Shown: piece by piece, positions 34,654 to 41,947 of the stretch
Numbering within the stretch: position 1 is the first letter of the stretch
How the letters are laid out: each line of letters starts with the position of its first letter
Notes under the pieces: model-generated
Database searches by the model: none
Seen by the model: the letters and a program-made list of their open reading frames with translations, nothing else
What the model was told of the DNA's origin: nothing
Program-made: the position numbers and the translations under genes
NCBI RefSeq assembly: GCF_009711345.1
Contig: NZ_SMMA01000060.1
Span: 72,290-118,409, forward strand
Length of the DNA stretch: 46,120 nucleotides
Reading direction: 5' to 3'
Origin: Pseudovibrio flavus
GTDB lineage: Bacteria > Pseudomonadota > Alphaproteobacteria > Rhizobiales > Stappiaceae

Positions 34654-36351
34654 TTAGTCCTTCTGGAATAGCGACGCCAAGGACGTGTCCTCATAAGCAC
34701 GCCATAGGTGGCGAGCATCCTTGGAAAAGCGTTTGGCAGCTTGGTGGTTCGGGTCGCCGTCCGGCGCTTCCTGCATCTCGAACGGCGCAAGAACGTCTTC
34801 TTCGAACGCTAGTCCGAGGTAGGAAAGCAAACGCTGGCTGACACCGAGCGGATCGTCCACCAAATCCTCACAGTTGAGGTGATAAACGGCGCCCGGCAGC
34901 ACCTCGTCCCAATGCGCCATCAGGGCATCATACTGGCCGCGATACCACTTCAGCTCTTCCGGCGTATAGCCATAGATCGCGCTGTTACCAAAGTGCCGCT
35001 TGAATATTGCCAAGTTGCTCGCGTTGGTCTCACAAGCCACATTGATAATCTTGGCATTCGGCAAAATCGCTTTGATAAAGCCAACGTACTGCCAGTTGTT
35101 GAGCTGCTTATCACAAACGAACGCTGTCAAACTGTTCAGCTGCTTTATGAGCGCCAGATACTGACCGCCAAGGCCTGTGCGCTGCGCTGGTCCCAAATTC
35201 TGGAACTCATCGAAGAACTCACCTGGACGCTGTGAGAAGCATAGGCGCTGAAGGTAGCTCAGCTCTCCCCCGCCATGAACTTTAGAGTGGCTCGCAAGCA
35301 TCTGCTCCACCAAGGTGGAACCGCTTTGCGGCATACCGACAATGAAAATCGGACGCTTCGAGTTGGCACCGCCTTCAAAGCTGGCACAAAACTCGGCGCT
35401 AAAGCACTCACGGATAGAAGCAAGCTGCAGCTCTAGCGCTTCTCTGTCGAATGGCAGATTGCGCGAGCGAATACGGTTGGAGATGATAAACGCGGCGGCG
35501 GCATCTTCAAAGCGCTGCTCACGCTCATAAACAAGCGCCAAACCATTGGCGAGGTGCGAGCGTTCCTGACTGTTCTCTGGCAACACCACAAGCAGCTTTT
35601 CCGCCGCTTTAAAGAGCCAGTCATTGGAAGAAACTTTGTTAAGCGCGGAAAGGCGCTGGAAGGCTTCTGGGTTGAAGCCTTGTGCAAGAACCGTGTTGAA
35701 TTCCTGTTCTGCCTTTTCAAAGAGACCAAGCTCTTCAAAGGCACGGCCAAGACGAATGCGCGCGCACTGATAGCTCGGGTGAAGCTCCAAGCCCTTTTGC
35801 AGCGCAGCTGCTGCTTCTCTTGCTCTTGCGTTGGTAAGATAGAAGGTACCGAGCATGAACCATGTTTCGGCGTTCGATGGCTCGATCTTCAAAGCCTTAA
35901 GCAACGCCTCAAGCGCTTCATCGGTATAAAAACAGGCTTCGCTGCTGCGTGAAAGCGCAAGGTGCGCATCGCGGCTTTCCGGTACGGCCTCAACCCATCG
36001 GCGGGCGACCCCAAGCGCGTCAACGGCATCACCACTCAAAGAGACGGCGCGAAACAGCTGGCGATAAACATCTTCAGAATGCGGATATTCAAATACAAGC
36101 AGGCTTAGTTCGTCGGTAGCGTCATCAATCAGGTCAAGACTAATCAAGCACGCACTCTTGATAAGGCGTGTTGCAAGGCAAGCAGGAAACAGCTTCAACC
36201 GACTTTCACATCGCTCAAGCGCATCCTGATAGTGCCCGCTGTCAACTAGGCTCTGTATTTCCTGCACGGCCTTGGGCAACTTCAGCTCTACGCCGCGCCC
36301 GCCTACGGGGACGTTTCGGCCTAGATTTTTAGAAGTAGCCACTCCGGCCAT
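34654..36351 (-). CDS. TPR-repeat sulfotransferase-family protein
   Basis: A 565-residue two-part protein. The N-terminal half (about 30-310) carries TPR-like helical pairs (for example ALKIEPSNAETWFMLGTFYL and LGRAFEELGLFEKAEQEF) for protein interaction. The C-terminal half (about 332-560) resembles the Sulfotransfer_3 domain: RPIFIVGMPQSGSTLVEQ (333-350), VCDKQLNNWQYVG (412-424) and CEDLVDDP (494-501). Two phosphosulfate-binding positions look changed: the 5' loop is MPQSGS instead of the common [RK]SGT, and the 3'-phosphate motif, normally R-D-P-x-D...S, reads ACETNASNLA (439-448). So it may not bind PAPS normally. No signal peptide or membrane helix. Convergent with the CoA-binding gene; divergent from metY. 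Confidence 0.82.
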   Translation of the reverse strand: MAGVATSKNLGRNVPVGGRGVELKLPKAVQEIQSLVDSGHYQDALERCESRLKLFPACLATRLIKSACLISLDLIDDATDELSLLVFEYPHSEDVYRQLFRAVSLSGDAVDALGVARRWVEAVPESRDAHLALSRSSEACFYTDEALEALLKALKIEPSNAETWFMLGTFYLTNARAREAAAALQKGLELHPSYQCARIRLGRAFEELGLFEKAEQEFNTVLAQGFNPEAFQRLSALNKVSSNDWLFKAAEKLLVVLPENSQERSHLANGLALVYEREQRFEDAAAAFIISNRIRSRNLPFDREALELQLASIRECFSAEFCASFEGGANSKRPIFIVGMPQSGSTLVEQMLASHSKVHGGGELSYLQRLCFSQRPGEFFDEFQNLGPAQRTGLGGQYLALIKQLNSLTAFVCDKQLNNWQYVGFIKAILPNAKIINVACETNASNLAIFKRHFGNSAIYGYTPEELKWYRGQYDALMAHWDEVLPGAVYHLNCEDLVDDPLGVSQRLLSYLGLAFEEDVLAPFEMQEAPDGDPNHQAAKRFSKDARHLWRAYEDTSLASLFQKD

Positions 36352-36489
36352 CCTGTTCTCCGCTTCCTGCTCAATTTCTTTTTATTTTTATATAGAACTA
36401 AGTGGATTGGCTTGCGCCAAAGTTGCTTATGTAATTGTTTAATTTGCCCACGTCAAAATACCCACGGTTCCGCTAGTCCTTGCAAATCC

Positions 36490-36540
36490 ATGGACTTCAC
36501 CTCATAGTTGCCCAAGGGTGAATCCGTAGGGGCTAAATAG
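36490..36540 (+). promoter_or_regulatory. Folded leader upstream of metY, possible SAM-type riboswitch
   Basis: An RNA hairpin can form: ATGGA-(C)-TTCACC (36490-36501) pairs with GGTGAATCCGT (36517-36527) with a one-base bulge and a 15-base loop. The loop sequence GCCC (36510-36513) can pair with GGGC (36530-36533), giving an H-type pseudoknot if the lower stem opens. The 3' side reads GGGCTAAAT, recalling the GCUAAA end of SAM-II riboswitches, and metY is a usual SAM-II target in alphaproteobacteria. The remaining SAM-II consensus (GAUUU near the first loop, UUAAA after stem 1) is not clearly present, so this is a candidate only. The 3' strand lies 96 bases before the metY ATG. Confidence 0.3.
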
Positions 36541-36628
36541 AAGTGCCGCTGGCCCAAGCATCATTCGATCCGATGCAGAGCCCCTTCGCGCAACCTCCGC
36601 TTAACATATTGATTCTAGGAGAAGTTAA

Positions 36629-37912
36629 ATGGGCGAGACCTCCCAAGGGTTCAACACTCTAGCGATTCACGCGGGCGCAAAGCCGGATCCAACCACAGGG
36701 GCACGCACAACGCCTATTTACCAGACAACATCCTATGTCTTCGAGGATGTTGATCACGCAGCGTCCCTTTTTGGTCTGCAAGCGTTCGGCAACATCTACA
36801 CCCGTATTACCAATCCTACAACAGCTGTTCTTGAAGAGCGTGTAGCAACCCTTGAAGGCGGCACCGCTGCCCTTGCTGTTGCTTCAGGCCACTCTGCCCA
36901 GCTTATTGCGTTCCACGCTGTTATGTCTCCGGGCTGCAACATCGTTGCACCTAAGCGCCTTTACGGCGGCACCATCAACCAGTTGGCGCACTCCTTTAAG
37001 AACTTCGGCTGGGAAGTCAACTGGGCAGAAGATGTCTCCCCAGCTGCTTTTGAAAAAGCTATTGATGAGAACACCCGCTGCGTGCTTATCGAGAGCCTTG
37101 CAAACCCAGGTGGCATCGTAATGGACATTGCAGCCATTGCAGAAGTTGCCCATGCCAAGGGCGTGCCATTGATGGTGGATAACACCATGGCAACCCCTTA
37201 CCTGTGCCAGCCGATCAAGCACGGCGCGGACATCGTTCTCTACTCGCTCACCAAGTTCATGGCAGGTCATGGTAACTCCATGGGCGGCGCGATCGTTGAT
37301 GCTGGCAGCTTCGACTGGTCCGCAAGCGACAAGTTCCCGATGCTTTCCACCGCACGTCCTGAATATAACGGCATGGTGCTGCATGAAACCTTCGGCCCGA
37401 TGGCATTTGCTATCTGCGCTCGCGTACTTGGCCTGCGTGACCTTGGTCCGGCTATCTCACCGCAGAACTCCTTTAACATCCTGACCGGCATTGAAACTCT
37501 TGCACTGCGCATGCAGCGTCATTCCGACAATGCTTTGAAAGTGGCTGAGTTCCTTCAAGGTCACGAGAAGGTTGGCTGGGTTTCCTACGCAGGTCTTGAA
37601 AACGACCCATACTATGCCCTGCATAAGGTCTACTGCCCGAAAGGCGCAGGCGCTGTATTCACGTTCGGCCTGAAGGGCGGATATGACGCTGGCCTTGCAC
37701 TAGTGAAGTCGCTGAAGCTCTTCTCCCACCTTGCAAACATCGGCGACACCCGTTCGCTGGTTATCCATCCAGCGTCCACCACACACCGTCAGCTCACCGA
37801 TGAGCAGAAGATTTCTGCAGGTGCAGGCCCTGACGTTGTTCGCCTGTCCATCGGCATTGAAGACGCAGAAGACATCATCGCTGATCTGGAACAGGCACTA
37901 GCAAACTGCTAA
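36629..37912 (+). CDS. metY: O-acetylhomoserine aminocarboxypropyltransferase
   Basis: A PLP enzyme of the Cys/Met-metabolism family that joins sulfide (or methanethiol) to O-acetylhomoserine to give homocysteine (or methionine), 427 residues. NIYTRITNPTTAVLEERVA (about 55-73) and the PLP lysine in SLTKFMAGHG (K around 209) are typical, as is VDNTMATPYLCQP (about 185-197). Length matches MetY (about 430) better than CGS/MetB (about 390). CTAGGAGAAG before the ATG is a good ribosome binding site. It uses homoserine made by hom, after acetylation elsewhere. A structured leader may regulate it (see the feature at 36490). A terminator follows. Confidence 0.93.
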   Translation: MGETSQGFNTLAIHAGAKPDPTTGARTTPIYQTTSYVFEDVDHAASLFGLQAFGNIYTRITNPTTAVLEERVATLEGGTAALAVASGHSAQLIAFHAVMSPGCNIVAPKRLYGGTINQLAHSFKNFGWEVNWAEDVSPAAFEKAIDENTRCVLIESLANPGGIVMDIAAIAEVAHAKGVPLMVDNTMATPYLCQPIKHGADIVLYSLTKFMAGHGNSMGGAIVDAGSFDWSASDKFPMLSTARPEYNGMVLHETFGPMAFAICARVLGLRDLGPAISPQNSFNILTGIETLALRMQRHSDNALKVAEFLQGHEKVGWVSYAGLENDPYYALHKVYCPKGAGAVFTFGLKGGYDAGLALVKSLKLFSHLANIGDTRSLVIHPASTTHRQLTDEQKISAGAGPDVVRLSIGIEDAEDIIADLEQALANC

Positions 37913-37949
37913 GGGCAATCTGCTAAGGACTGGCAGAAAGCTAAAATAC

Positions 37950-37981
37950 AAAAAGGGCGCCATGAGCGCCCTTTTTCTTTT
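37950..37981. terminator. Bidirectional terminator between metY and ctaA
   Basis: A 9-bp stem AAAGGGCGC (37952-37960) / GCGCCCTTT (37966-37974) with loop CATGA, flanked by an A-run and by TTTTTCTTTT. It serves metY on + and ctaA on -. Confidence 0.92.
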
Positions 37982-38001
37982 CCAAAACGGAAGAGGATCT
38001 A

Positions 38002-39114
38002 TCAGGCGGCGGCCTCAACAGCCCCTGCCCGCGCTTTTTGAGCTTGCGGGCGAAGGATCTTCAAAAGAGCCACCTGCTCTACACAGAGCGCCAGCAGCAC
38101 CACGGCAAAGCCTTGGTGCGCAAGGGCGCGATCTAGCGGCACATGACCCAGTAGCGTAACGATGCCGAGGATCACCTGAAACACCACCGCGATAGCCACA
38201 AAGTGCGCGTTACGGCGAAGCTTCTTGTTGTTGGAGCCCTTCATCAAACGCCAGCTCTGGTAAGCGATAACTGCCGTTAGAATATAAGCCACCATGCGGT
38301 GCTGAAACTGAACGGTCATCACGTTCTCGGTAAAGTTCAACCACCAAGGTGACATGGAGAACAGCCCAGTTGGAATGATTTTACCGTCCATGAGCGGCCA
38401 AGTGTTGAATGTAAGCCCAGCATTAAGGCCTGCAACAAGCGCGCCCATGAAGAGCTGCACAAACAGCAAAATAAGTATGAACCATGCAAAGCCGGAATAG
38501 CGTTCCTCGCCCTTTTCAAGCACGGGAGAACCGCTCCCTTCTGTTCGCAAACGCGTTATCAGATAATAGAGATAGGCAAATAAGAAGAACGCAACGGTGA
38601 GATGCACAGCAAGGCGGTACTGGCTAACGTCAACACGATTAACAAGGCCGGATGCCACCATCCACCAGCCGATTGCCCCCTGTAGGCCGCCCATGAACAG
38701 CGCAAAAACGAGGCGCGGCTTCAACCACGGCTCAACCTGCCCGCGGGCCCAGAACACCACAAGCGGTACAAAGAAAACGACGCCGATTGCGCGGCCAAGC
38801 AGCCTATGACCCCACTCCCACCAGAAGATGAACTTGAACTCCTCCAAGCTCATGCCGGCGTTGATCAATTTGTACTGAGGTATCTCTCTGTACTTGTCGA
38901 ATTCTTCCATCCACTCTGCGTGGGAAAGCGGCGGAATGGCACCGTGAATTGGCTTCCATTCGGTAATCGAAAGACCGGAATCTGTTAGCCGCGTAGCGCC
39001 GCCAACGACCACCATTGCGGCGATCATGACACAGATCAGTAGGAGCCAACGGGAGATCATAAGTCTGTCTTTCCTGATCTTTTCAGGAAGAACGGGGTTG
39101 TGGAGGTCAGTCAT
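38002..39114 (-). CDS. ctaA: Heme A synthase (COX15/CtaA)
   Basis: An inner-membrane enzyme that oxidises the C8 methyl of heme O to formyl, making heme A for cytochrome c oxidase, 370 residues. Eight hydrophobic helices are apparent. The heme-ligand histidines sit in WEWGHRLLGR (about 101-110), HLTVAFF, VQFQHRMVAYIL and HVPLDRALAHQGFA, and the first periplasmic loop has VGGATRLTDSGLSITEWKPI (about 38-57), a strong COX15 signature. The type lacks the Cys pair of Gram-positive CtaA, as expected in alphaproteobacteria. It is divergent from a DUF2842 gene; a palindrome lies in the shared promoter region. Confidence 0.95.
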   Translation of the reverse strand: MTDLHNPVLPEKIRKDRLMISRWLLLICVMIAAMVVVGGATRLTDSGLSITEWKPIHGAIPPLSHAEWMEEFDKYREIPQYKLINAGMSLEEFKFIFWWEWGHRLLGRAIGVVFFVPLVVFWARGQVEPWLKPRLVFALFMGGLQGAIGWWMVASGLVNRVDVSQYRLAVHLTVAFFLFAYLYYLITRLRTEGSGSPVLEKGEERYSGFAWFILILLFVQLFMGALVAGLNAGLTFNTWPLMDGKIIPTGLFSMSPWWLNFTENVMTVQFQHRMVAYILTAVIAYQSWRLMKGSNNKKLRRNAHFVAIAVVFQVILGIVTLLGHVPLDRALAHQGFAVVLLALCVEQVALLKILRPQAQKARAGAVEAAA

Positions 39115-39176
39115 AGTGCTTCGTTTGCTATCAATTGGTTACCAGCGACTATATACGTTTAAACCACAAGTCATAT

Positions 39177-39194
39177 TGTCCATTGGAATGGACA
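39177..39194. promoter_or_regulatory. 18-base palindrome in the ctaA / DUF2842 promoter region
   Basis: TGTCCATT-GG-AATGGACA is a perfect inverted repeat with 8-base arms and a 2-base spacer. It lies 63 bases from the ctaA start and 84 from the DUF2842 start. An operator for one or both genes is inferred; no known regulator consensus was matched. Confidence 0.4.
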
Positions 39195-39277
39195 TGGCAT
39201 ACTAGGGTTGTATATGTGCAAACTCTTACGCTTGTCTGATCCGGCAAGATCAAAGCCAATACCAACCGGAGAACTTC

Positions 39278-39481
39278 ATGTCCTCTAGCCTTCGCCGATT
39301 TATCGGAATGGTCGCCCTTGTTCTTTTTGTAATTGTTTATTGTTTCATCGCACTGGTCATTGGCGATCTAACAATGGTGGGCAAGCACTGGGCTGTGCAG
39401 ATAACATATTTCGCAATTGCAGGGCTGGTATGGATTTTCCCCGCCCATTCGATCATCAAGTGGATGTATAAAAAGGGCTAG
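39278..39481 (+). CDS. DUF2842 small membrane protein
   Basis: A 67-residue protein with two membrane helices (about 8-30 and 41-60), a basic start (SSSLRRFIG) and a basic end (KWMYKKG). The pattern GKHWAVQITYFAIAGLVWIFPAHSIIKWM (abbreviated) matches DUF2842 as I remember it, a family found in alphaproteobacteria, often close to ctaA. GGAGAAC lies at a good distance before the ATG. Its function is unknown; a link to cytochrome oxidase assembly is only suggested by position. Confidence 0.8.
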   Translation: MSSSLRRFIGMVALVLFVIVYCFIALVIGDLTMVGKHWAVQITYFAIAGLVWIFPAHSIIKWMYKKG

Positions 39482-39504
39482 GCCCACGTCTATGGCGACA
39501 ATGA

Positions 39505-39530
39505 AGGGGCGAAACTACGCCCCTTTTAGC
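39505..39530 (+). terminator. Terminator after DUF2842 gene
   Basis: AAGGGGCG (39505-39512) pairs with CGCCCCTT (39519-39526) around a 6-base loop, then TTAGCTTT. It overlaps the 3' end of the convergent deacetylase gene, whose last codons form part of the stem. Confidence 0.8.
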
Positions 39531-40588
39531 TTTGTGCGTAACCGCGTGACCCATTGGTGAACAACAAACGCATGACCTGCCATGAGCAGGCGGAGCATTC
39601 CAAGGTCTTGAAAATATCCGTTCAGCGATACTCGTGGCAGCGCAAATAGGTTGTCTTGGGCCTTACCCTTCAGAACGCCTGGCTTAGTCGTGACTGCGGC
39701 TGTAAAATCCAGCGCTTCAACGGTTTTCTGGCTTGCATCATCAACGGCCCATGCACCGCCATAAGGGTATGCGAACAGACGAGGATGCAAACCCAGCTCC
39801 TGCTGCATGCGCTCCATGCCCAAGGAGATCGAAGCAACTCGCTCCCCTTCACTGAGACGGGCCATAGCATGATGATCGAAAGTATGCGCTTCAAAGGAGA
39901 CTAGAGGCTCCTTTGCCCACTCGCGAAGCTCGTCCCAGTCCAGAACCAGCTCTTTGCACAACTCGGCAATATCAAAACCATAAGCCTGACTTGCCGCCAC
40001 AATAAAGCGTCGCTGCGCGTGTTCATCCAGCTCGCTGATCATCAACAAGCGCAATTCGCGATAGGCTATGGTTTTAGCCTCCAACGTGGACATATCGTAG
40101 GAAAGAGAACGCTCTTCGAACTCCAGCTCGAAGCGTTCATTGTCGCGCACCAGTCGTTCCAGCACCAACCACCATGGCTGGGTGCTGCGATCATTAAGGC
40201 CGCTGCAAATGAAGACCGTAAGCGGCACGCCGTGCTTCTTCAAAATCGGGAAAGCAACATCGCGGTTATCACGGTATCCGTCATCAAAGGTGAAAGTTGC
40301 AAACCGCTTGGCAGACCTTTTGCCAGGGTCATTGATACGCTCCACCGCCTCTTGCAGCGAGACAATGTCGTACCCTTCCCTTCTGACGTGGAGAATCACC
40401 TCTTCAAGGAACTCAGGCGTGATCTCCAGCTCCTTATTAGGTTGAAAAACGTAATCGTCAGCCGCCTTCACACGGTGCAGTGTAAATATTATTCCGCACC
40501 CGGCCGTAAAGGGAGCCATAACACGGCAAAGAAAGCGGTTTCCCAGAACCTTCTGCCCAAGCCGTATTGCACCGTAATTTGCGCTCAT
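39515..40588 (-). CDS. Polysaccharide deacetylase family protein
   Basis: A 357-residue CE4/NodB-like protein. FTFDDGYRDNRD (99-110) holds the catalytic Asp and metal-binding Asp. The H-x3-H pair is H235-TFDH239. Further down is RLFAYPYGG, the motif with the Arg/Pro-Tyr segment. Sequence before the NodB domain begins is about 90 residues with a hydrophobic stretch at 20-38 (RVMAPFTAGCGIIFTLHRV), not a clear signal peptide. The C-terminal 80 residues are unusual. Substrate is probably a polysaccharide or glycan made by the neighbouring EPS genes. GGGGAAG precedes the ATG. It is divergent from the next gene. Confidence 0.86.
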   Translation of the reverse strand: MSANYGAIRLGQKVLGNRFLCRVMAPFTAGCGIIFTLHRVKAADDYVFQPNKELEITPEFLEEVILHVRREGYDIVSLQEAVERINDPGKRSAKRFATFTFDDGYRDNRDVAFPILKKHGVPLTVFICSGLNDRSTQPWWLVLERLVRDNERFELEFEERSLSYDMSTLEAKTIAYRELRLLMISELDEHAQRRFIVAASQAYGFDIAELCKELVLDWDELREWAKEPLVSFEAHTFDHHAMARLSEGERVASISLGMERMQQELGLHPRLFAYPYGGAWAVDDASQKTVEALDFTAAVTTKPGVLKGKAQDNLFALPRVSLNGYFQDLGMLRLLMAGHAFVVHQWVTRLRTKLKGA

Positions 40589-40713
40589 AACTTCCCCTAA
40601 ATCAAAAACAAGAATTTTAAATACTCAGAATTCGTTTAGAATCACCTGATAAAATTACTCATGTTGATTTAATAGAAAAGAGGCACCAATTGCTCTGTGC
40701 ACCGAAAGCAGAC

Positions 40714-41883
40714 ATGCGGAACGGTTTAAACAACGTGACCACCCCAAAAATCGAAGTTTTTCAGGATTTTTCCAATCCAAAGCTGTTGGACGCTTGGGAA
40801 GAACTGGAAAAAAACGGAACTGGCACACCTTATAATTCTTGGGCATGGGCGAGCAGCTGGTACACACATATCGGTGCGGCTCGGGGAATCAAACCCTACG
40901 TAATCGTCGCATACGTTGAAGATGAGCCGGTCGCGCTCCTGCCTCTCGCTCTGCAGCGCAAGGCTAGCCTCACCGTTATTCGCTTCCTTGCAGACAAGAT
41001 CGGCAACCAGAATACGGGCTTCTGGAAGACCGAGCTACTTGAGGGCGGAGAGTTTTCAAGCATTGCCGCAGCCCTGCGTCAGGCTATTCACGAAAGCGGA
41101 TGCGACATCATCCAGCTACGCAATATGTCCCAGACCATTGAAGGGCTACCAAACCCGCTTTTCAGAGTAAGTGACCAGCTTAGCACCAACGCCATTTATC
41201 CGTTTGAGCTCTTCGCGCCCTCGCAAGACTTTATGGAGGCGAGGCGCTCCAAGAGAACCCGCTCCGGCGTTCGTCAAAAGCGCCGCCGCCTGCAGGGGGA
41301 AAGCGAACTGGTCTTCGTGGACCACAAGGATCTGGAAACCCAAGCAAGCACTCTGGATACGCTTATTCGCCAGCGCGATGAGCGACAGGCGCTAACAGGC
41401 ATCCCAAACGCCTTCAGCGTGCCTGAGGTACGCGCGTTCCTGCACGACTTCTTGAAACTGAGCGCCGAGCCCCGCTCTGGTGTTCGCGCCACCATGCACT
41501 CGATCGAACTGGATGGAGAGGTGCTTGCCACCAACTTTGGCGCCCTCTGCCACAAGACATTTTATTGCTACTCGCTGTCTATCATCAGCGATGAACGTAC
41601 GCGCAACAGTCCCGGCCTTATCCTGAGCTTCGACCTCATTGCCCAGATGTGCGACGACGGGTTGGAACGCTTTGACTATGGCGTTGGCAAAGAAGACTAC
41701 AAACTTGGATGGGCTGAACCAGACTACCTGCGAGACTGGATTGAAGCAACCACAGCCAAGGGCCGCGCACTAGCTGCAACAACGGCTGCACTGCTAAAAG
41801 GTAAGCAGATGCTACGCGACAACAAGCTGTTTTGGAAAACCTACCGCTCTGTAAGAGGGGCTCTCAGACGCGCAGGCCTCTAA
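40714..41883 (+). CDS. CelD/FemAB-like acyltransferase (GNAT fold)
   Basis: A 389-residue protein like the Acetyltransf_6 (PF13480) proteins found in EPS and cellulose clusters. The N-terminal part includes PYNSWAWASSWYTH and the DEPVALLPLAL strand pair; the C-terminal half contains MHSIELDGEVLATNFGAL and KTFYCYSLSIISDERTRNSPGLILSFDLI and ends with DYGVGKEDYKLGWAE, all typical of the CelD group. It probably transfers an acyl group (acetyl or succinyl) to a polysaccharide or lipid. The start at 40714 is uncertain; an in-frame GTG at 40735 and a TTG at 40690 are alternatives, none with a strong ribosome binding site. Confidence 0.78.
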   Translation: MRNGLNNVTTPKIEVFQDFSNPKLLDAWEELEKNGTGTPYNSWAWASSWYTHIGAARGIKPYVIVAYVEDEPVALLPLALQRKASLTVIRFLADKIGNQNTGFWKTELLEGGEFSSIAAALRQAIHESGCDIIQLRNMSQTIEGLPNPLFRVSDQLSTNAIYPFELFAPSQDFMEARRSKRTRSGVRQKRRRLQGESELVFVDHKDLETQASTLDTLIRQRDERQALTGIPNAFSVPEVRAFLHDFLKLSAEPRSGVRATMHSIELDGEVLATNFGALCHKTFYCYSLSIISDERTRNSPGLILSFDLIAQMCDDGLERFDYGVGKEDYKLGWAEPDYLRDWIEATTAKGRALAATTAALLKGKQMLRDNKLFWKTYRSVRGALRRAGL

Positions 41884-41920
41884 AGGCCAGCCCCTCCCCA
41901 CAAAGCTAAAAGAGTAAACG

Positions 41921-41947
41921 GATATGGCTGTCTTACGCAGCCATATC
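41921..41947. terminator. Strong hairpin at the 3' end of the ExoP-like gene
   Basis: A 10-bp perfect stem GATATGGCTG (41921-41930) / CAGCCATATC (41938-41947), loop TCTTACG. It includes the last codons and stop of the - strand gene and lies 37 bases past the + strand gene's stop. T-runs beyond it are weak in both directions (CCGTTTACTCTTTT on -), so it may be a terminator of modest strength or an mRNA 3' stabiliser. Confidence 0.6.

Noticed and set aside
36399-36478. A weak SAM-II-like pattern (GTGGATTGG ... TTTGCCCACGTCAAAATA ... CGCTAG) in the metY leader
   Set aside because: The short stem and some consensus bases fit, but the required pseudoknot pairing was not found and the GCUAAA end is altered; the structure at 36490-36540 is a better candidate.
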